From Rhodovulum robiginosum (GTDB taxonomy: Bacteria > Pseudomonadota > Alphaproteobacteria > Rhodobacterales > Rhodobacteraceae), in contig NZ_RWGU01000047.1 in the NCBI RefSeq assembly GCF_003944755.1, positions 186,001 to 250,000 on the forward strand: DNA of 64,000 nt, read 5' to 3'. Shown here in pieces: positions 19,309 through 28,336 of this stretch. The notes beneath the pieces were generated by a model. The model was given only the letters and a program-made list of their open reading frames with translations, was not told where the DNA came from and made no database searches. Within the stretch, counting starts at the first letter, position 1, and every line of letters starts with the position of its first letter. Both the position numbers and the translations under genes were made by a program.

Positions 19309-20319
19309 ATGCGCGTTCTGGTCACCGGAACCGCGGGGTTCATCGGGTTCCACCTTGCCCGGCGTCTTCTGGAGGAAGGCGCGAGGGTGCATGGCTATGA
19401 CGCGCTGACCGATTACTACGATGTGCGCCTGAAAGAGAGGCGCCACCAGATATTGAATGAAAACAAAGCCTTCTCGGCGACAATTGCGCGGCTGGAAGAC
19501 GATATCGCGGTGTCGAACACGGTGCGCGACTTTGCCCCCGAGGTGATCGTGCACCTCGCGGGCCAGGCGGGCGTGCGCTACAGCCTTGAAAACCCGCGCT
19601 CTTATATCGACGCCAACGTCGTGGGCACCTTCAACGTGATGGAAGCCGCGCGCGAGGTCGGGGTGGGGCACCTGCTGATGGCCTCGACCTCGTCGGTCTA
19701 CGGCGCAAACGAGGACATGCCGTTTTGCGAGACCGACAAGGCCGACACCCAGCTGACCATCTACGCCGCCACCAAGAAGGCGAATGAATCGATGGGGCAC
19801 GCCTATGCCCACCTTTACGGGCTGCCCACGACGATGTTCCGCTTTTTCACCGTTTACGGGCCCTGGGGCCGGCCCGACATGGCGCTTTTCAAGTTCACCG
19901 AGGCGATCCTGAAGGGCCGGCCGATCGATCTGTACAACCACGGCGAGATGTTCCGCGATTTCACCTATGTCGACGACCTGGTGCGCGGCATCCGCCTCTT
20001 GATCGACGCGGTGCCCGAGCGGCCCGCCTCGGAGGACGCCATCGAAGACGGCGACAGCCTGTCGCCCGTGGCGCCGTTCCGGGTGGTCAATATCGGCAAC
20101 TCCGAAAAGGTGCGGCTGATGGATTTCGTCGAGGCCATCGAGGCGGCCACGGGGCTGAAAGCCGAGCGCAACCTGATGGAGATGCAGAAGGGCGACGTGC
20201 CGGCCACCTGGGCCGATGCGACGCTTTTGCACCGGCTGACGGGCTACAAGCCCAAGACCGACATCCGCGAGGGCGTGGCGCGCTTCGTCGAGTGGTATCG
20301 CGGCTATTACGGGATCTGA
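19309..20319 (+). CDS. NAD-dependent epimerase, UDP-glucuronate 4-epimerase type
   Basis: The 336-residue extended SDR protein begins [20 protein letters not shown] (NAD-binding GxxGxxG), with ASTSSVYG and YAATKKANE forming the Ser/Tyr/Lys triad (YxxxK). The segments [13 protein letters not shown] and [19 protein letters not shown] are typical of UDP-glucuronate 4-epimerases, which make UDP-galacturonate for capsule or LPS. It starts 2 bases after the pgi stop, tying central sugar phosphates to nucleotide-sugar synthesis. UDP-glucose 4-epimerase activity is less likely. Confidence 0.88.
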   Translation: MRVLVTGTAGFIGFHLARRLLEEGARVHGYDALTDYYDVRLKERRHQILNENKAFSATIARLEDDIAVSNTVRDFAPEVIVHLAGQAGVRYSLENPRSYIDANVVGTFNVMEAAREVGVGHLLMASTSSVYGANEDMPFCETDKADTQLTIYAATKKANESMGHAYAHLYGLPTTMFRFFTVYGPWGRPDMALFKFTEAILKGRPIDLYNHGEMFRDFTYVDDLVRGIRLLIDAVPERPASEDAIEDGDSLSPVAPFRVVNIGNSEKVRLMDFVEAIEAATGLKAERNLMEMQKGDVPATWADATLLHRLTGYKPKTDIREGVARFVEWYRGYYGI

Positions 20320-20326
20320 GAGGGGC

Positions 20327-20400
20327 TGGAGCGGGTGAAGGGAATCGAACCCTCGTCTTAAGCTTGGGAAGCTCCTGCTCTACCATTGAGCTACACCCGC
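20327..20400 (-). tRNA. tRNA-Gly(CCC)
   Basis: Read on the minus strand, the acceptor arms GCGGGTG and CACCCGC pair. The D arm has AGCTCAATGGTAGAGC, the anticodon loop TTCCCAA gives anticodon CCC, and the T arm has GAGGGTTCGATTCCCTT. Discriminator T and an encoded CCA at 20327-20329 complete 74 bases. It is convergent with the epimerase gene, 7 bases away. Confidence 0.95.
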
Positions 20401-20412
20401 CCGGGTGAGCGA

Positions 20413-20441
20413 GAGTTAGTCAAACTGCCGAGACCCGTCAA
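20413..20441 (-). promoter_or_regulatory. promoter of tRNA-Gly
   Basis: On the minus strand TTGACG, 17 bases, TAACTC; the -10 ends 12 bases before the tRNA 5' end. Good sigma70 match. Confidence 0.7.
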
Positions 20442-20586
20442 GGGCTGCCGCGCGCCGGCCGACACCGCTCTCGGCGGGCCGCTGGCGCCGGCGGATTGAT
20501 GCGGGAATTGCTTTGCCCTGGCGAAAAGCGTCACCTTTCACTGTCGGGCCGCACATGCGGCGGCAGTCTTTTCAGCCTTGGGGGCA

Positions 20587-21009
20587 ATGATGGATGATGT
20601 CGAAACGATCGTGCGCAAGTTCCACGAATCCTGGGATCTCAGGGACCCCGAGCGGGGCATGTCTGTGATCGCCGAGGATTGCCACTTCGAGGATGTCGCG
20701 CGCGGCGAGCTGTTGCCCGGACCCGAGGCCTACAAGCGCGATTACGAGCGCTGGCTGACCGCCTTTCCTGACGGCGCGCTGGAAATCACCAACGTCATCG
20801 TGCAGGGCGATTGGGCGGTCGTGGAGTTCACCAATCGGGGCACGCAAACCGGCCCTCTGAGGTCGAGCCTCGGAACGTTTCCGCCCAGTGGCCGCCGCAT
20901 GGAGGCGCGGTATTGCAGCGTCATGCGCGTGAAGGACGGAAAGGTGGTCGAGGGCAGGGACTATTACGACTCTGCCAGCATCGCCCGACAGCTGGGCCTG
21001 GTCGACTGA
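20587..21009 (+). CDS. SnoaL-like / NTF2-fold protein
   Basis: The 140-residue single-domain protein has the cone-shaped NTF2 fold: VETIVRKFHESWDLRDPERG, HFEDVARGELLPGPEAYKRD, AFPDGALEITNVIVQGDWAVVEFTNRGT and a C-terminal sheet ending YYDSASIARQLGLV. Such proteins are called ester cyclase or polyketide cyclase-like, but most have no known substrate. Start: two adjacent ATGs (20587 and 20590) follow a GGGGG run; TTG 20578 is also possible. Apparently monocistronic, closed by a long hairpin. Confidence 0.8.
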   Translation: MMDDVETIVRKFHESWDLRDPERGMSVIAEDCHFEDVARGELLPGPEAYKRDYERWLTAFPDGALEITNVIVQGDWAVVEFTNRGTQTGPLRSSLGTFPPSGRRMEARYCSVMRVKDGKVVEGRDYYDSASIARQLGLVD

Positions 21010-21020
21010 GAATCGCTGTG

Positions 21021-21052
21021 CCTGATCCGGGCCGTTGCCGGCCCGGATCAGG
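21021..21052 (+). terminator. 13-bp stem-loop between convergent genes
   Basis: CCTGATCCGGGCC (21021-21033), loop GTTGCC, GGCCCGGATCAGG (21040-21052): a perfect 13-bp stem. It sits 11 bases after the SnoaL-like stop and 54 bases from the convergent VPLPA gene's stop, so it can act on both strands. No T-run follows. Confidence 0.6.
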
Positions 21053-21106
21053 TGATCTGCGCGAGCGTCAGCCCGCGCAGCCTTTTGCGATATTGTGCCT
21101 TGCGGC

Positions 21107-21712
21107 TCAGCCCTTGCTGCGGCGCAAGAGCACCGCGGCGCCGAGGCCGCTCAACAACAGCAGACCGCCGGCCGGCAGCGGCACCGGCGAGGTTTCACCC
21201 GAAACCACGCGGATGTCATCCAGCAGAACCCAGTCGCGCGATCCGTTCTGGTCGAAGATCGCGTAGCTGATGTTGGCCGCGGCGACGCCGAAGAACTCGT
21301 CGTAGGGGGGGCCGGAGGGGAAGGTCTGGGTTTCGATCAGGTTGTCGCCGGAGTCGTAGACCGACACGTCCCAGGTGGTGTTGGCCGCGCCCCAGATCGT
21401 TGCGAAAGCGCTGACCGGGCTGGCGAAATCGATCCGGAAGTCGTCGGTGAGATCGCGGGTCGAGAGGTTGATACCGTCACCGCCGAAATCGCCGCCTTCG
21501 TTGAACTGGGCAAAGCGCAGTTGCCCGCCGCCGATCACGCTGAAGGTCAGGTCCCCGACGCTGGCGCTGGTGAAGTTCCCGATGGTCTGGCTGTTGAAGT
21601 CGGTGATGCTCGCCCCCGTGAGGGCAGGATCGGATTCGGACGTGATGAGGCTCGCCTGTGCAGCGCCGCCGGCAGCCATGGCAAGGGCCACCGCAGCGAT
21701 CAAGGTTTTCAT
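21107..21712 (-). CDS. secreted VPLPA-CTERM sorting-domain protein
   Basis: The 201-residue exported protein has a signal peptide MKTLIAAVALAMAAGGAAQA, a beta-rich body (GDLTFSVIGGGQLRF ... DWVLLDDIRVVSG) like other PEP-CTERM-type proteins, then SPVPLPAGG, a hydrophobic helix and the basic end LLRRSKG. That tripartite tail is the VPLPA-CTERM signal, processed by an exosortase/rhombosortase-type system in Rhodobacterales; no sortase gene is in this window. A strong Shine-Dalgarno (GGAGGAG) precedes the ATG. Probably surface-attached or released; function unknown. Confidence 0.85.
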   Translation of the reverse strand: MKTLIAAVALAMAAGGAAQASLITSESDPALTGASITDFNSQTIGNFTSASVGDLTFSVIGGGQLRFAQFNEGGDFGGDGINLSTRDLTDDFRIDFASPVSAFATIWGAANTTWDVSVYDSGDNLIETQTFPSGPPYDEFFGVAAANISYAIFDQNGSRDWVLLDDIRVVSGETSPVPLPAGGLLLLSGLGAAVLLRRSKG

Positions 21713-21840
21713 ATTTTTCTCCTCCGAGATAACTGGTTACGAAAATTACACCTTATAGGCGTGCAAACAGTAGCTCAGTTACCGATTTCCGACAACGCAA
21801 GTCCTCGGCTCAAGATGCGCCCAGTGGCCGCACCGAGGCG

Positions 21841-23877
21841 CTATCGCCGTCTTCTCCGCCGCCCGCCGCCTTCGCCGCTGGCGCCGAAATTGACCTTGGG
21901 CAGCGTCACCACCTGTGCCAGTTCGGGGAAGGGCGCGGTGGCGTGGGGCAGTGCGTTGGCCGCCACGAAATGCTCCTGAAACCGCGGTTCGACGGCGGTT
22001 TCGACCTTGTGGATGGCCTTCACGGTTTTCTCGATGGCCCCCCGCGCCGCGCGGTTGCACAGCGCAATGCGCGCGCCGGTGCCGGCGGCGTTGCCGGCCG
22101 AACGGACACGGTCGAGCGGGGCGTCGGGGATCATGCCCAGCACCATGGCGTGTTTCGGGCTGATATGCGCGCCGAAGGCCCCGGCCAGCACGATCCGGTC
22201 GACGCGGTCGACCTCCATCCGGTCCATCAGCAGCCGCGCCCCTGCGTAGAGCGCCGATTTGGCCAGCTGGATCGCGCGGATATCGCCCTGGGTCACGGTG
22301 ATGCGCGGGCCGCCCGCCTCGGTGCCGTCGTGAATCCGGTAGGCATGGGTGCGTCCGTCCGCCTCGCAGCGGGGGCTGCCGGTCTGCTCGGCCGAGCCGA
22401 TCAGGCCAGAGGGATCGACCAGCCCGGCCATGCGCATCTCGGCGACCGCCTCGATGATGCCCGAGCCGCAGATGCCGGTGATGCCGGTCTTTTCCACTTC
22501 CGCGCCAAAGCCCGGATCGTCCGACCACAGGTCGCAGCCGATCACCTTGAACCGGGGCTCCTTGGTGGCGGGGTCGATCTCGACCCGCTCGATGGCGCCC
22601 GGCGCGGCACGCTGGCCCGAACTGATCTGCGCCCCTTCGAAGGCAGGGCCGGTGGGCGAGGAACAGGCGAGGACGCGCGCGCGGTTGCCCAGCAGGATTT
22701 CGGCATTGGTGCCGACATCGACGATCAGCACCAGGTCGTCGGACTTGTCCGGCGCCTCGGCCAGCGCCACGGCGGCGGCGTCGGCGCCCACATGGCCCGC
22801 GATGCAAGGCAGCAGGTAGGCGCGTGCAGCGGGGTTGATCGCGTCGAGCCCCAACTCGGCCGCGCCCAGCCGAAGCGCATCCGAGGTGGCCAGCGCGAAC
22901 GGCGCCTGGCCCAGCTCGACCGGGTCGATGCCCAGCAGGAGGTGGTGCATCACCGGGTTGCAGACGAAAACCGCCTCGACGATGGCGCGGGGCTCGACCC
23001 CGGCCTCGGCGGCGATCTCGCGGGCCAGGTCGTTCAGCGCGGCGCGCACGGCGGCGGTCATCTCGCCCGCGCCGCCCTCGTGCATCATCGAGTAGGAGAC
23101 GCGGCTCATCAGGTCTTCGCCAAAACGGATCTGCGGGTTCATGATGCCCGCCGAATGCTTGACCGTGCCGGTGACCAGATCGGTCAGATGTGCGGCGATG
23201 GTGGTCGAGCCGAGGTCGATGGCGAGGCCATAAAGCCCGCCCTCGTAAAACCCCGGCCATATGTCGAGGATGCGCGGGGCGGCATCCTCGGTCTCTTGAT
23301 GCAGCGCGACGGTGACCTGCCACTTGCCCTTGCGCAGCGCGGGTTGCAGGCCGGCCAGCACGGGCAGGGGGGCGCTGGCGGGACGGACGCCCCATTGCGC
23401 GGCCAGCGCGCGGTTCAGCCGCTCCAGGTCGCCGGTGGGCTCGTGCATGTCGGGCTCTGCCACCTCGACCATCAGCGCGCGGGTGGCCGGGTCCATCACG
23501 ATGGGCCGCGCGTCGGCCGATTTGCGCACCACCTGGCGGTGGACCTGGCTTTCGGGCGGGACGTCGATCACCGCGTCGCCCTCGATCGTCGCCTGACAGC
23601 CCAGCCGGCGCCCGGGCTTCAGCCCGCGCTTTTCGTCATAGCGCCGCTCGACGGCGTTGACGGGCGACAGCGCGTCCTCGGCCACCGTCACCCCGTGCTT
23701 GGCAAACCGGCCATAGGCCGGCGCCACCTGGCACTTGGAACAGATGCCGCGCCCGCCGCAGACGCTGTCGAGATCGACGCCCAGCTTGCGCGCAGCGGCC
23801 AGCACGGCCGTGCCCTTGGGCACCCGGCCGCGCTTGCCCGAGGGCGTGAAGATCACCAGCGCGTCGTCGGCGGACAT
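21841..23877 (-). CDS. corrinoid-protein reductive activator (2Fe-2S + ASKHA, DUF4445)
   Basis: The 678-residue protein is of the RACE family (RamA/RACo-like), which uses ATP to drive reduction of inactive Co(II) corrinoid proteins back to Co(I). The N-terminus is a ferredoxin domain with C40, C46, C49 and C94 as ligands. The central and C-terminal parts form the ASKHA ATPase: YGLAIDLGSTTIAAHL, LIVDVGTNAEILLG, GICGSGIIEAV and IVLAGAFGAHIS. The C-terminus ends in a run of Arg. It is the last gene of a one-carbon operon; the corrinoid protein it should serve is not visible here. Confidence 0.88.
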   Translation of the reverse strand: MSADDALVIFTPSGKRGRVPKGTAVLAAARKLGVDLDSVCGGRGICSKCQVAPAYGRFAKHGVTVAEDALSPVNAVERRYDEKRGLKPGRRLGCQATIEGDAVIDVPPESQVHRQVVRKSADARPIVMDPATRALMVEVAEPDMHEPTGDLERLNRALAAQWGVRPASAPLPVLAGLQPALRKGKWQVTVALHQETEDAAPRILDIWPGFYEGGLYGLAIDLGSTTIAAHLTDLVTGTVKHSAGIMNPQIRFGEDLMSRVSYSMMHEGGAGEMTAAVRAALNDLAREIAAEAGVEPRAIVEAVFVCNPVMHHLLLGIDPVELGQAPFALATSDALRLGAAELGLDAINPAARAYLLPCIAGHVGADAAAVALAEAPDKSDDLVLIVDVGTNAEILLGNRARVLACSSPTGPAFEGAQISSGQRAAPGAIERVEIDPATKEPRFKVIGCDLWSDDPGFGAEVEKTGITGICGSGIIEAVAEMRMAGLVDPSGLIGSAEQTGSPRCEADGRTHAYRIHDGTEAGGPRITVTQGDIRAIQLAKSALYAGARLLMDRMEVDRVDRIVLAGAFGAHISPKHAMVLGMIPDAPLDRVRSAGNAAGTGARIALCNRAARGAIEKTVKAIHKVETAVEPRFQEHFVAANALPHATAPFPELAQVVTLPKVNFGASGEGGGRRRRRR

Positions 23878-23946
23878 CGGCGATAATTCCTTGTTCCTGC
23901 CCGGCAAAGGGATAGCGCCCGCGCGACGGGGCGCAAGGCCCGGTCG

Positions 23947-24582
23947 TTAGCGCCCGAGCCGGGTAAAGCTGCCGCGCGGGTCGGGACCGGCGCCCAGCCA
24001 GCCGGCGATCACCTCGGTCACGTGGGCGACGATGCGCACGCGCTGGGTTTCGCCCCGCGCCTCGGCCTCCAGCGCATCCTTGCCGGAATAGGCGATCAGG
24101 TCGGCCTGCACCCTGTCGGGCGGGGTCAGCGGCTGGCCGGTGCCGGCATCCACCACCTGCGCGGTAAAGAGGATGTCATGCACCCCGGCATTGTTCAGCG
24201 TGTAGCGCGCGCGTTCGGTCAGCGCGTGAAAGCGCAGCACGTCGATTTCCAGCCGCACGGGGCGCGGCCCGGTCAGGGCGCGGGCCCCGGCCTCGGCCGC
24301 CTCGGTGATGATCCGGTCGACCTGGGCGTAGCGGTCGCCGCGCGGCTCTCCGCGCCAGACGATGTCGGCCTCGGGGGCATAGCTGTTCTCTTCCGACACC
24401 GTCAGCGTGCGCGGCACGGTCACGTCGACCTCGGTGACGGTCCAGCCGCGCGCGGTTTCGGCATCGACGACATCGGCATAATCGGTGGCAAAGCGGGCGC
24501 TGCCGCAGCCGGTCAGCGCGAGCGCGCCCAGCAGCGCAAGCGCCGGCGCGAGGGAAGGTCTGGGGATCATGGGTCTGCTCAT
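23947..24582 (-). CDS. lipoprotein, DUF6778-like
   Basis: The product of about 211 residues has a lipoprotein signal; the lipobox is LALTGC, so the mature protein would begin at the Cys and be lipid-anchored. The body (VTEVDVTVPRTLTVSEEN, RLEIDVLRFHALTERARYTL, TEVIAGWLG) matches a Rhodobacterales family annotated DUF6778, with no known function. The start is uncertain between MSRPMIPRP (chosen) and the internal ATG 12 bases later. It lies inside the one-carbon operon, which is odd for a lipoprotein and worth noting. Confidence 0.72.
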   Translation of the reverse strand: MSRPMIPRPSLAPALALLGALALTGCGSARFATDYADVVDAETARGWTVTEVDVTVPRTLTVSEENSYAPEADIVWRGEPRGDRYAQVDRIITEAAEAGARALTGPRPVRLEIDVLRFHALTERARYTLNNAGVHDILFTAQVVDAGTGQPLTPPDRVQADLIAYSGKDALEAEARGETQRVRIVAHVTEVIAGWLGAGPDPRGSFTRLGR

Positions 24583-24645
24583 TGCCTGTTGTTTTGCCCG
24601 CAGCATACCCCGATGGGCCGCGGTTTCCAAACCCCTTGCGATGCC

Positions 24646-25608
24646 TCAGGCGCTGCGGCGCCGGCGGCGCCCGCCGCGCCCTGCGCCCGCGGCCTGCGCG
24701 GCCTTGGACGCCTCGGGAAAGGGCGTGCCCTCGGCCACCGCGTCGAGCACCCGCGAAAACGCGATCCAGGCCGTGCCGTTGGGGTCGTGGTTCATCAGCA
24801 GGTTGGCCGCGCGGATCGCCTCCATCTCGACGGGTCGCGTGGGGTTCATGATCGCGCTGGTCATGCCCGCGGTGATCGCCATCGGCAGGAAGGCGGCGTT
24901 GATGCCGTGCCGGTGCGGCAGGCCGAAGCTGACATTCGACGCGCCGCAGGTGGTGTTGACGCCCAATTCGTTGCGCAGCCGCCGGACAAGGGCAAAGACC
25001 TGCTGGCCGGCGGTGGCCATCGCGCCGATCGGCATCACCAGCGGATCGACCACGATGTCATGCGCCGGGATGCCGAAATCGGCGGCGCGTTCGACGATCT
25101 TCTTGGCCACGGCAAAGCGCACGTCGGGATCTTCGGAAATGCCGGTATCGTCGTTCGAGATCGCCACCACGGGCACGTTGTATTTCTTGATCAGCGGCAG
25201 GACGCGCTCCAGCCGCTCTTCCTCGCCGGTGACGGAATTGACCATGGGCCGCCCCTCGGCCACCTCCAGCCCCGCCTCCAGCGCGCCCGGCACGCTTGAA
25301 TCGATGCACAAGGGAACGTCCACAAGCCCCTGAACAAGCTCGATCATCTTGCGCATCAGGGGCGGCTCGGTCTCGTTGGGGTTGGGGTTTGAGTTGTAAA
25401 CCACGCCGGCATTGACATCGAGCACCATCGCGCCGCAGGCGACCTGTTCCAGCGCGTCCTTCTCGACGGTCGAGAAATCGCCCGCCTCCAGCTCGGCCGC
25501 CAGTTTCTTGCGGCCGGTGGGGTTGATGCGCTCGCCGATCACGCAGAACGGCTCGTCGAAACCGATGGCGATGGTCTTGGACTTCGATTCCAGAACGGTG
25601 CGGGTCAT
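24646..25608 (-). CDS. methyltetrahydrofolate:corrinoid methyltransferase (pterin-binding TIM barrel)
   Basis: The 320-residue enzyme is related to AcsE/MtgA and the MetH pterin domain. Motifs of the pterin-binding barrel are FCVIGERINPTGRKKLAAEL, GAMVLDVNAG, VPLCIDSSVPGALEAGL and MVNSVTGEEERL. Known relatives move methyl groups between tetrahydrofolate and a corrinoid protein. The C-terminus ends in GRGGRRRRRSA, a basic tail also found on the RACE protein of this operon. It sits 9 bases after the MTHFR gene, so methyl-THF made or used by one can pass to the other. Confidence 0.88.
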   Translation of the reverse strand: MTRTVLESKSKTIAIGFDEPFCVIGERINPTGRKKLAAELEAGDFSTVEKDALEQVACGAMVLDVNAGVVYNSNPNPNETEPPLMRKMIELVQGLVDVPLCIDSSVPGALEAGLEVAEGRPMVNSVTGEEERLERVLPLIKKYNVPVVAISNDDTGISEDPDVRFAVAKKIVERAADFGIPAHDIVVDPLVMPIGAMATAGQQVFALVRRLRNELGVNTTCGASNVSFGLPHRHGINAAFLPMAITAGMTSAIMNPTRPVEMEAIRAANLLMNHDPNGTAWIAFSRVLDAVAEGTPFPEASKAAQAAGAGRGGRRRRRSA

Positions 25609-25617
25609 GCGGGATCC

Positions 25618-26544
25618 TTATTGAAGGGCTGCGGCGGGGCGCGCGGCGGCGCCGCCGTGGTCTTGGGTCCACTCGGCACAGGTCTTGATACCGCCCAGAG
25701 GAAAGAAATGCACCCCCGCGATCGGGCTTTCGGGATAGGCGGCCTTGTGGGCGGCCAGCCCCGCGAGGAACTCGGTCGGCTCGAAGGGCAGTACCAGCTT
25801 GGACACGTCGCGGGCCCGGCGCTGCAAGACCTTCATCGAGGGGCCCACGCCGCAGGCCACGGCGAACTTCACCAGCGTCTGCAGCTTGGCCGGGCCCGCC
25901 ACGCCGATATGGATCGGCAGGCCGATGCCGTCGGCGGCCAGCCGTTCGGCCCAGGCGATGACCGGGGCGGCCTCGAAGGCGAACTGGGTCACGAGGGCCA
26001 TTTGCGCATCGGTGCGGTCAGAAAACGCCTGTTTCCAGCGCAGCGCCGCTGCCACGTTGGCGCCGGTGCCGTCGGGGTCGATGTCGCGGCTGCCCTCGGG
26101 GTGGCCGGCGACGTGCAGCCGGACAAACCCCGCGGCGTCGAAAAGCCCGGTCTCCAAAAGCTGCATCGAATTGTCGTACGCGCCCCGGGGCCGCCCGATG
26201 CCGCCTGCAAGGATCAGCCCCTGGCGCACGTCCGCCTCGCCCTGGTAGCGCGCGATCCAGTCGGCCAGCATCGCCCGGTCGGCGATCAGCCGCGCGGGGA
26301 AATGCGGCATCGGCTCGTAGCCCTCGGCGCGCAGCCGCGCGGCGGTGGCCACCATCTCGTCGATGGACGTGCCGTCGAGATGGGCGATGTAGACCCGCGT
26401 GCCCGCGGGCAGCAGCGCGCGGAAATCCTCGACCTTGGTGGCGGTACGCGGCATCACCTCGATCGAGAAACCCTGCATGAGGGCCTCGATCTGGGCCGCC
26501 GACATGGCGGCCTGGTCGCGTTTCCTGAAAGGTAGCAATCCCAT
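25618..26544 (-). CDS. methylenetetrahydrofolate reductase-like protein
   Basis: The 308-residue flavoprotein is of the MetF family (TIM barrel; reduces methylene-THF to methyl-THF or runs in reverse). Motifs: FSIEVMPRTATKVEDFRALL, TRVYIAHLDGTSIDEMV, ALVTQFAFEAAPVIAWAERL and IHIGVAGPAKLQTLVKFAV. It diverges from housekeeping MetF, so it is probably a pathway-specific copy that oxidises methyl-THF released by demethylation; that direction is inferred. Start MGLLPFRKRD has GGGAG 7 bases upstream. Confidence 0.85.
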   Translation of the reverse strand: MGLLPFRKRDQAAMSAAQIEALMQGFSIEVMPRTATKVEDFRALLPAGTRVYIAHLDGTSIDEMVATAARLRAEGYEPMPHFPARLIADRAMLADWIARYQGEADVRQGLILAGGIGRPRGAYDNSMQLLETGLFDAAGFVRLHVAGHPEGSRDIDPDGTGANVAAALRWKQAFSDRTDAQMALVTQFAFEAAPVIAWAERLAADGIGLPIHIGVAGPAKLQTLVKFAVACGVGPSMKVLQRRARDVSKLVLPFEPTEFLAGLAAHKAAYPESPIAGVHFFPLGGIKTCAEWTQDHGGAAARPAAALQ

Positions 26545-26564
26545 CGCGGTCTCCCAAAGCGAGG

Positions 26565-26867
26565 TCACGTCTCGTCCCATCCGCAGGTGTCGATCAGCGC
26601 CCTTAGCCGGGCCTCGTCATAGCCCGCCTCGAGCCGCGCCGCCTCGGCCTCGGCCACCGCGTCGTCGGTGCCCTCGGCCGGGTACGGATCGGCCCTGCGC
26701 CAGTCGGCGAGGTAGGCGTCGCTGTCGCGCGCACCGGCCTTCATCGCCGCCCGGTCGATGGCTTTCTCGAAGCGGTCAGACAGCACCCGCTTGGCCGCCC
26801 GCCGCCCGCGGCCCACGATCACCTGCGCCGGGATATCCCGCCAGTAGATAATGGTGACCTCGGGCAT
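26565..26867 (-). CDS. PF13769 'virulence factor' domain protein
   Basis: The 100-residue protein MPEVTIIYWRDIPAQVIVGR belongs to a small family labelled virulence factor in databases, although it occurs mainly in non-pathogenic bacteria beside corrinoid/folate methyltransfer genes. Conserved features are IIYWRDIPAQV, GRGRRAAKRVL and the acidic, Ala-rich C-terminus. It is the first gene of the minus-strand one-carbon operon, 20 bases before the MTHFR gene. Function unknown; an accessory role in methyl transfer is inferred from context. Confidence 0.8.
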   Translation of the reverse strand: MPEVTIIYWRDIPAQVIVGRGRRAAKRVLSDRFEKAIDRAAMKAGARDSDAYLADWRRADPYPAEGTDDAVAEAEAARLEAGYDEARLRALIDTCGWDET

Positions 26868-27117
26868 CGCTGATTCCCTTGCGTTCCTTGACACGCTTGT
26901 AATCCGGCAATTCGCCGCAGCGGCGCCGGTTTTCGACAGGATGCGCGCGGCTTGCGACCCGGAGCGGGAAAAGGTCTAGGCCAGCGCGGGCGCGGCGGCT
27001 AGCTGCGACGCGGCGAAATTTTCTCAAGATGATCATGAGCCTGAGGCCGATCACAGCCATTGCGCCCGGGCCAAAGCGCGGCTACCTTGAGATCAACTCG
27101 AGTTGGAGGGCGATTTG

Positions 27118-28230
27118 ATGGCGCCCAGGCGTCCCGTTGGTGCGGGCGCGTTCCCCAAAGCGGTTGCAACCCCCGCGCCACCCCCGCCGGATCCGGCAAC
27201 GCTTTATGCTGCGCTGGATCTCGGTACAAACAGTTGCCGCATGCTGATTGCCCAGCCCAAGGGCAGCCAGTTCCATGTGGTCGACAGCTTCTCGAAATCG
27301 GTGCAGCTGGGCACCGGTCTGGAGGCGTCCGGCCGGCTGAGCCGCGCCTCGATCGGGCGCACGGTGCAGGCCATGCGCATCTGCAAGGGCAAGCTCGAGC
27401 GCCACGGGGTCGAGCGGATGCGCCTGGTCGCCACCGAGGCCTGCCGCCGCGCCAGGAACGCCAGCGATTTCATCCGCCAGATCCGCCGCGAGACCGGACT
27501 CGCGCTGGAGATCATCCAGCCCGAGGAAGAGGCCCGGCTGGCCGTGGTCTCTTGCGCGCCGCTGGTCTCGACCCGGACCGAGCAGTTGCTGGTCGTCGAT
27601 ATCGGCGGCGGCTCGACCGAGCTGGTCTGGATCGACCTCTCCGCGGTGCCGCGCCACGACCGGCCGCGGGCGATCATGCGGCTGCATGCCGGCTTTGTCG
27701 CCAAGGACAGCCCGTTCCCGGCGGCCCGCGTGGTCGACTGGATCTCGGTGCCGCTGGGCGTGGCGACGCTGAAGGAACAGTTCGACGATGTCGAGGACGA
27801 TGCCGCGCGCTTTGCGCTGATGAGCTGGTTTTTCGAGGAAAACCTCGCCGATTTCTCGCCCTACGTGGCCGGCGAGGTGGGTCACGGGTTCCAGATCATC
27901 GGCACCTCGGGCACGGTGACCACAGTGGCGGCCAGCCACCTTGGGCTGAAACGCTATGACCGGACCAAGGTCGACGGTCTGCGCATGACCTCGCGCCAGA
28001 TCGACACGGTGATCCGCGATTACCTGAGCCTCGGCCCCGAGGGGCGGCGCACCGACCCGCGCATCGGCCGCGACCGGCACGCGCTGATCATGTCGGGCGC
28101 GGCGATCCTGCAGGCGCTTATGCGGATCTGGCCGACCGACCGCATATCGGTGGCCGACCGGGGCCTGCGCGAGGGGTTGCTCTATGCGCAGATGAGCGCG
28201 GACGGCGTGCTGGAAGACGGGCCTTTCTGA
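27118..28230 (+). CDS. Ppx/GppA family phosphatase
   Basis: The 370-residue ASKHA-fold exopolyphosphatase or pppGpp phosphohydrolase. Motifs: [20 protein letters not shown] (phosphate loop 1), [24 protein letters not shown] with the catalytic Glu, [14 protein letters not shown] (phosphate 2) and [10 protein letters not shown]. The start ATG 27118 has GGAGGG 7 bases upstream. Polyphosphate and stringent-response roles cannot be separated from sequence. The rlmE gene follows after 106 bases, a pairing common in alphaproteobacteria. Confidence 0.9.
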   Translation: MAPRRPVGAGAFPKAVATPAPPPPDPATLYAALDLGTNSCRMLIAQPKGSQFHVVDSFSKSVQLGTGLEASGRLSRASIGRTVQAMRICKGKLERHGVERMRLVATEACRRARNASDFIRQIRRETGLALEIIQPEEEARLAVVSCAPLVSTRTEQLLVVDIGGGSTELVWIDLSAVPRHDRPRAIMRLHAGFVAKDSPFPAARVVDWISVPLGVATLKEQFDDVEDDAARFALMSWFFEENLADFSPYVAGEVGHGFQIIGTSGTVTTVAASHLGLKRYDRTKVDGLRMTSRQIDTVIRDYLSLGPEGRRTDPRIGRDRHALIMSGAAILQALMRIWPTDRISVADRGLREGLLYAQMSADGVLEDGPF

Positions 28231-28270
28231 GCCGCGCTTGCCGCCGGGCGGCATTTGCGGCAAGTGCGGT

Positions 28271-28296
28271 ATCTGGATATTTTTGGCCAGAAGAAG
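28271..28296 (+). repeat. interspersed intergenic motif, copy 2
   Basis: GGATATTTTTGGCCAGAAGA lies in the 106-base gap between the Ppx/GppA gene and rlmE. It matches the inverted copy at 40678-40700 almost base for base and the diverged copy at 5035-5062. Confidence 0.55.
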
Positions 28297-28336
28297 ATCA
28301 GGGGGCGGCGCGCTGCGGGGCGGGCCGGGCAAACGG

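Noticed and set aside
17753-19309. 518-codon minus-strand frame opposite pgi
   Set aside because: Shadow frame; pgi has every family motif on the other strand.
20327-20400. tRNA-Gly as an integration site
   Set aside because: No integrase gene and no repeat of the tRNA 3' end nearby.
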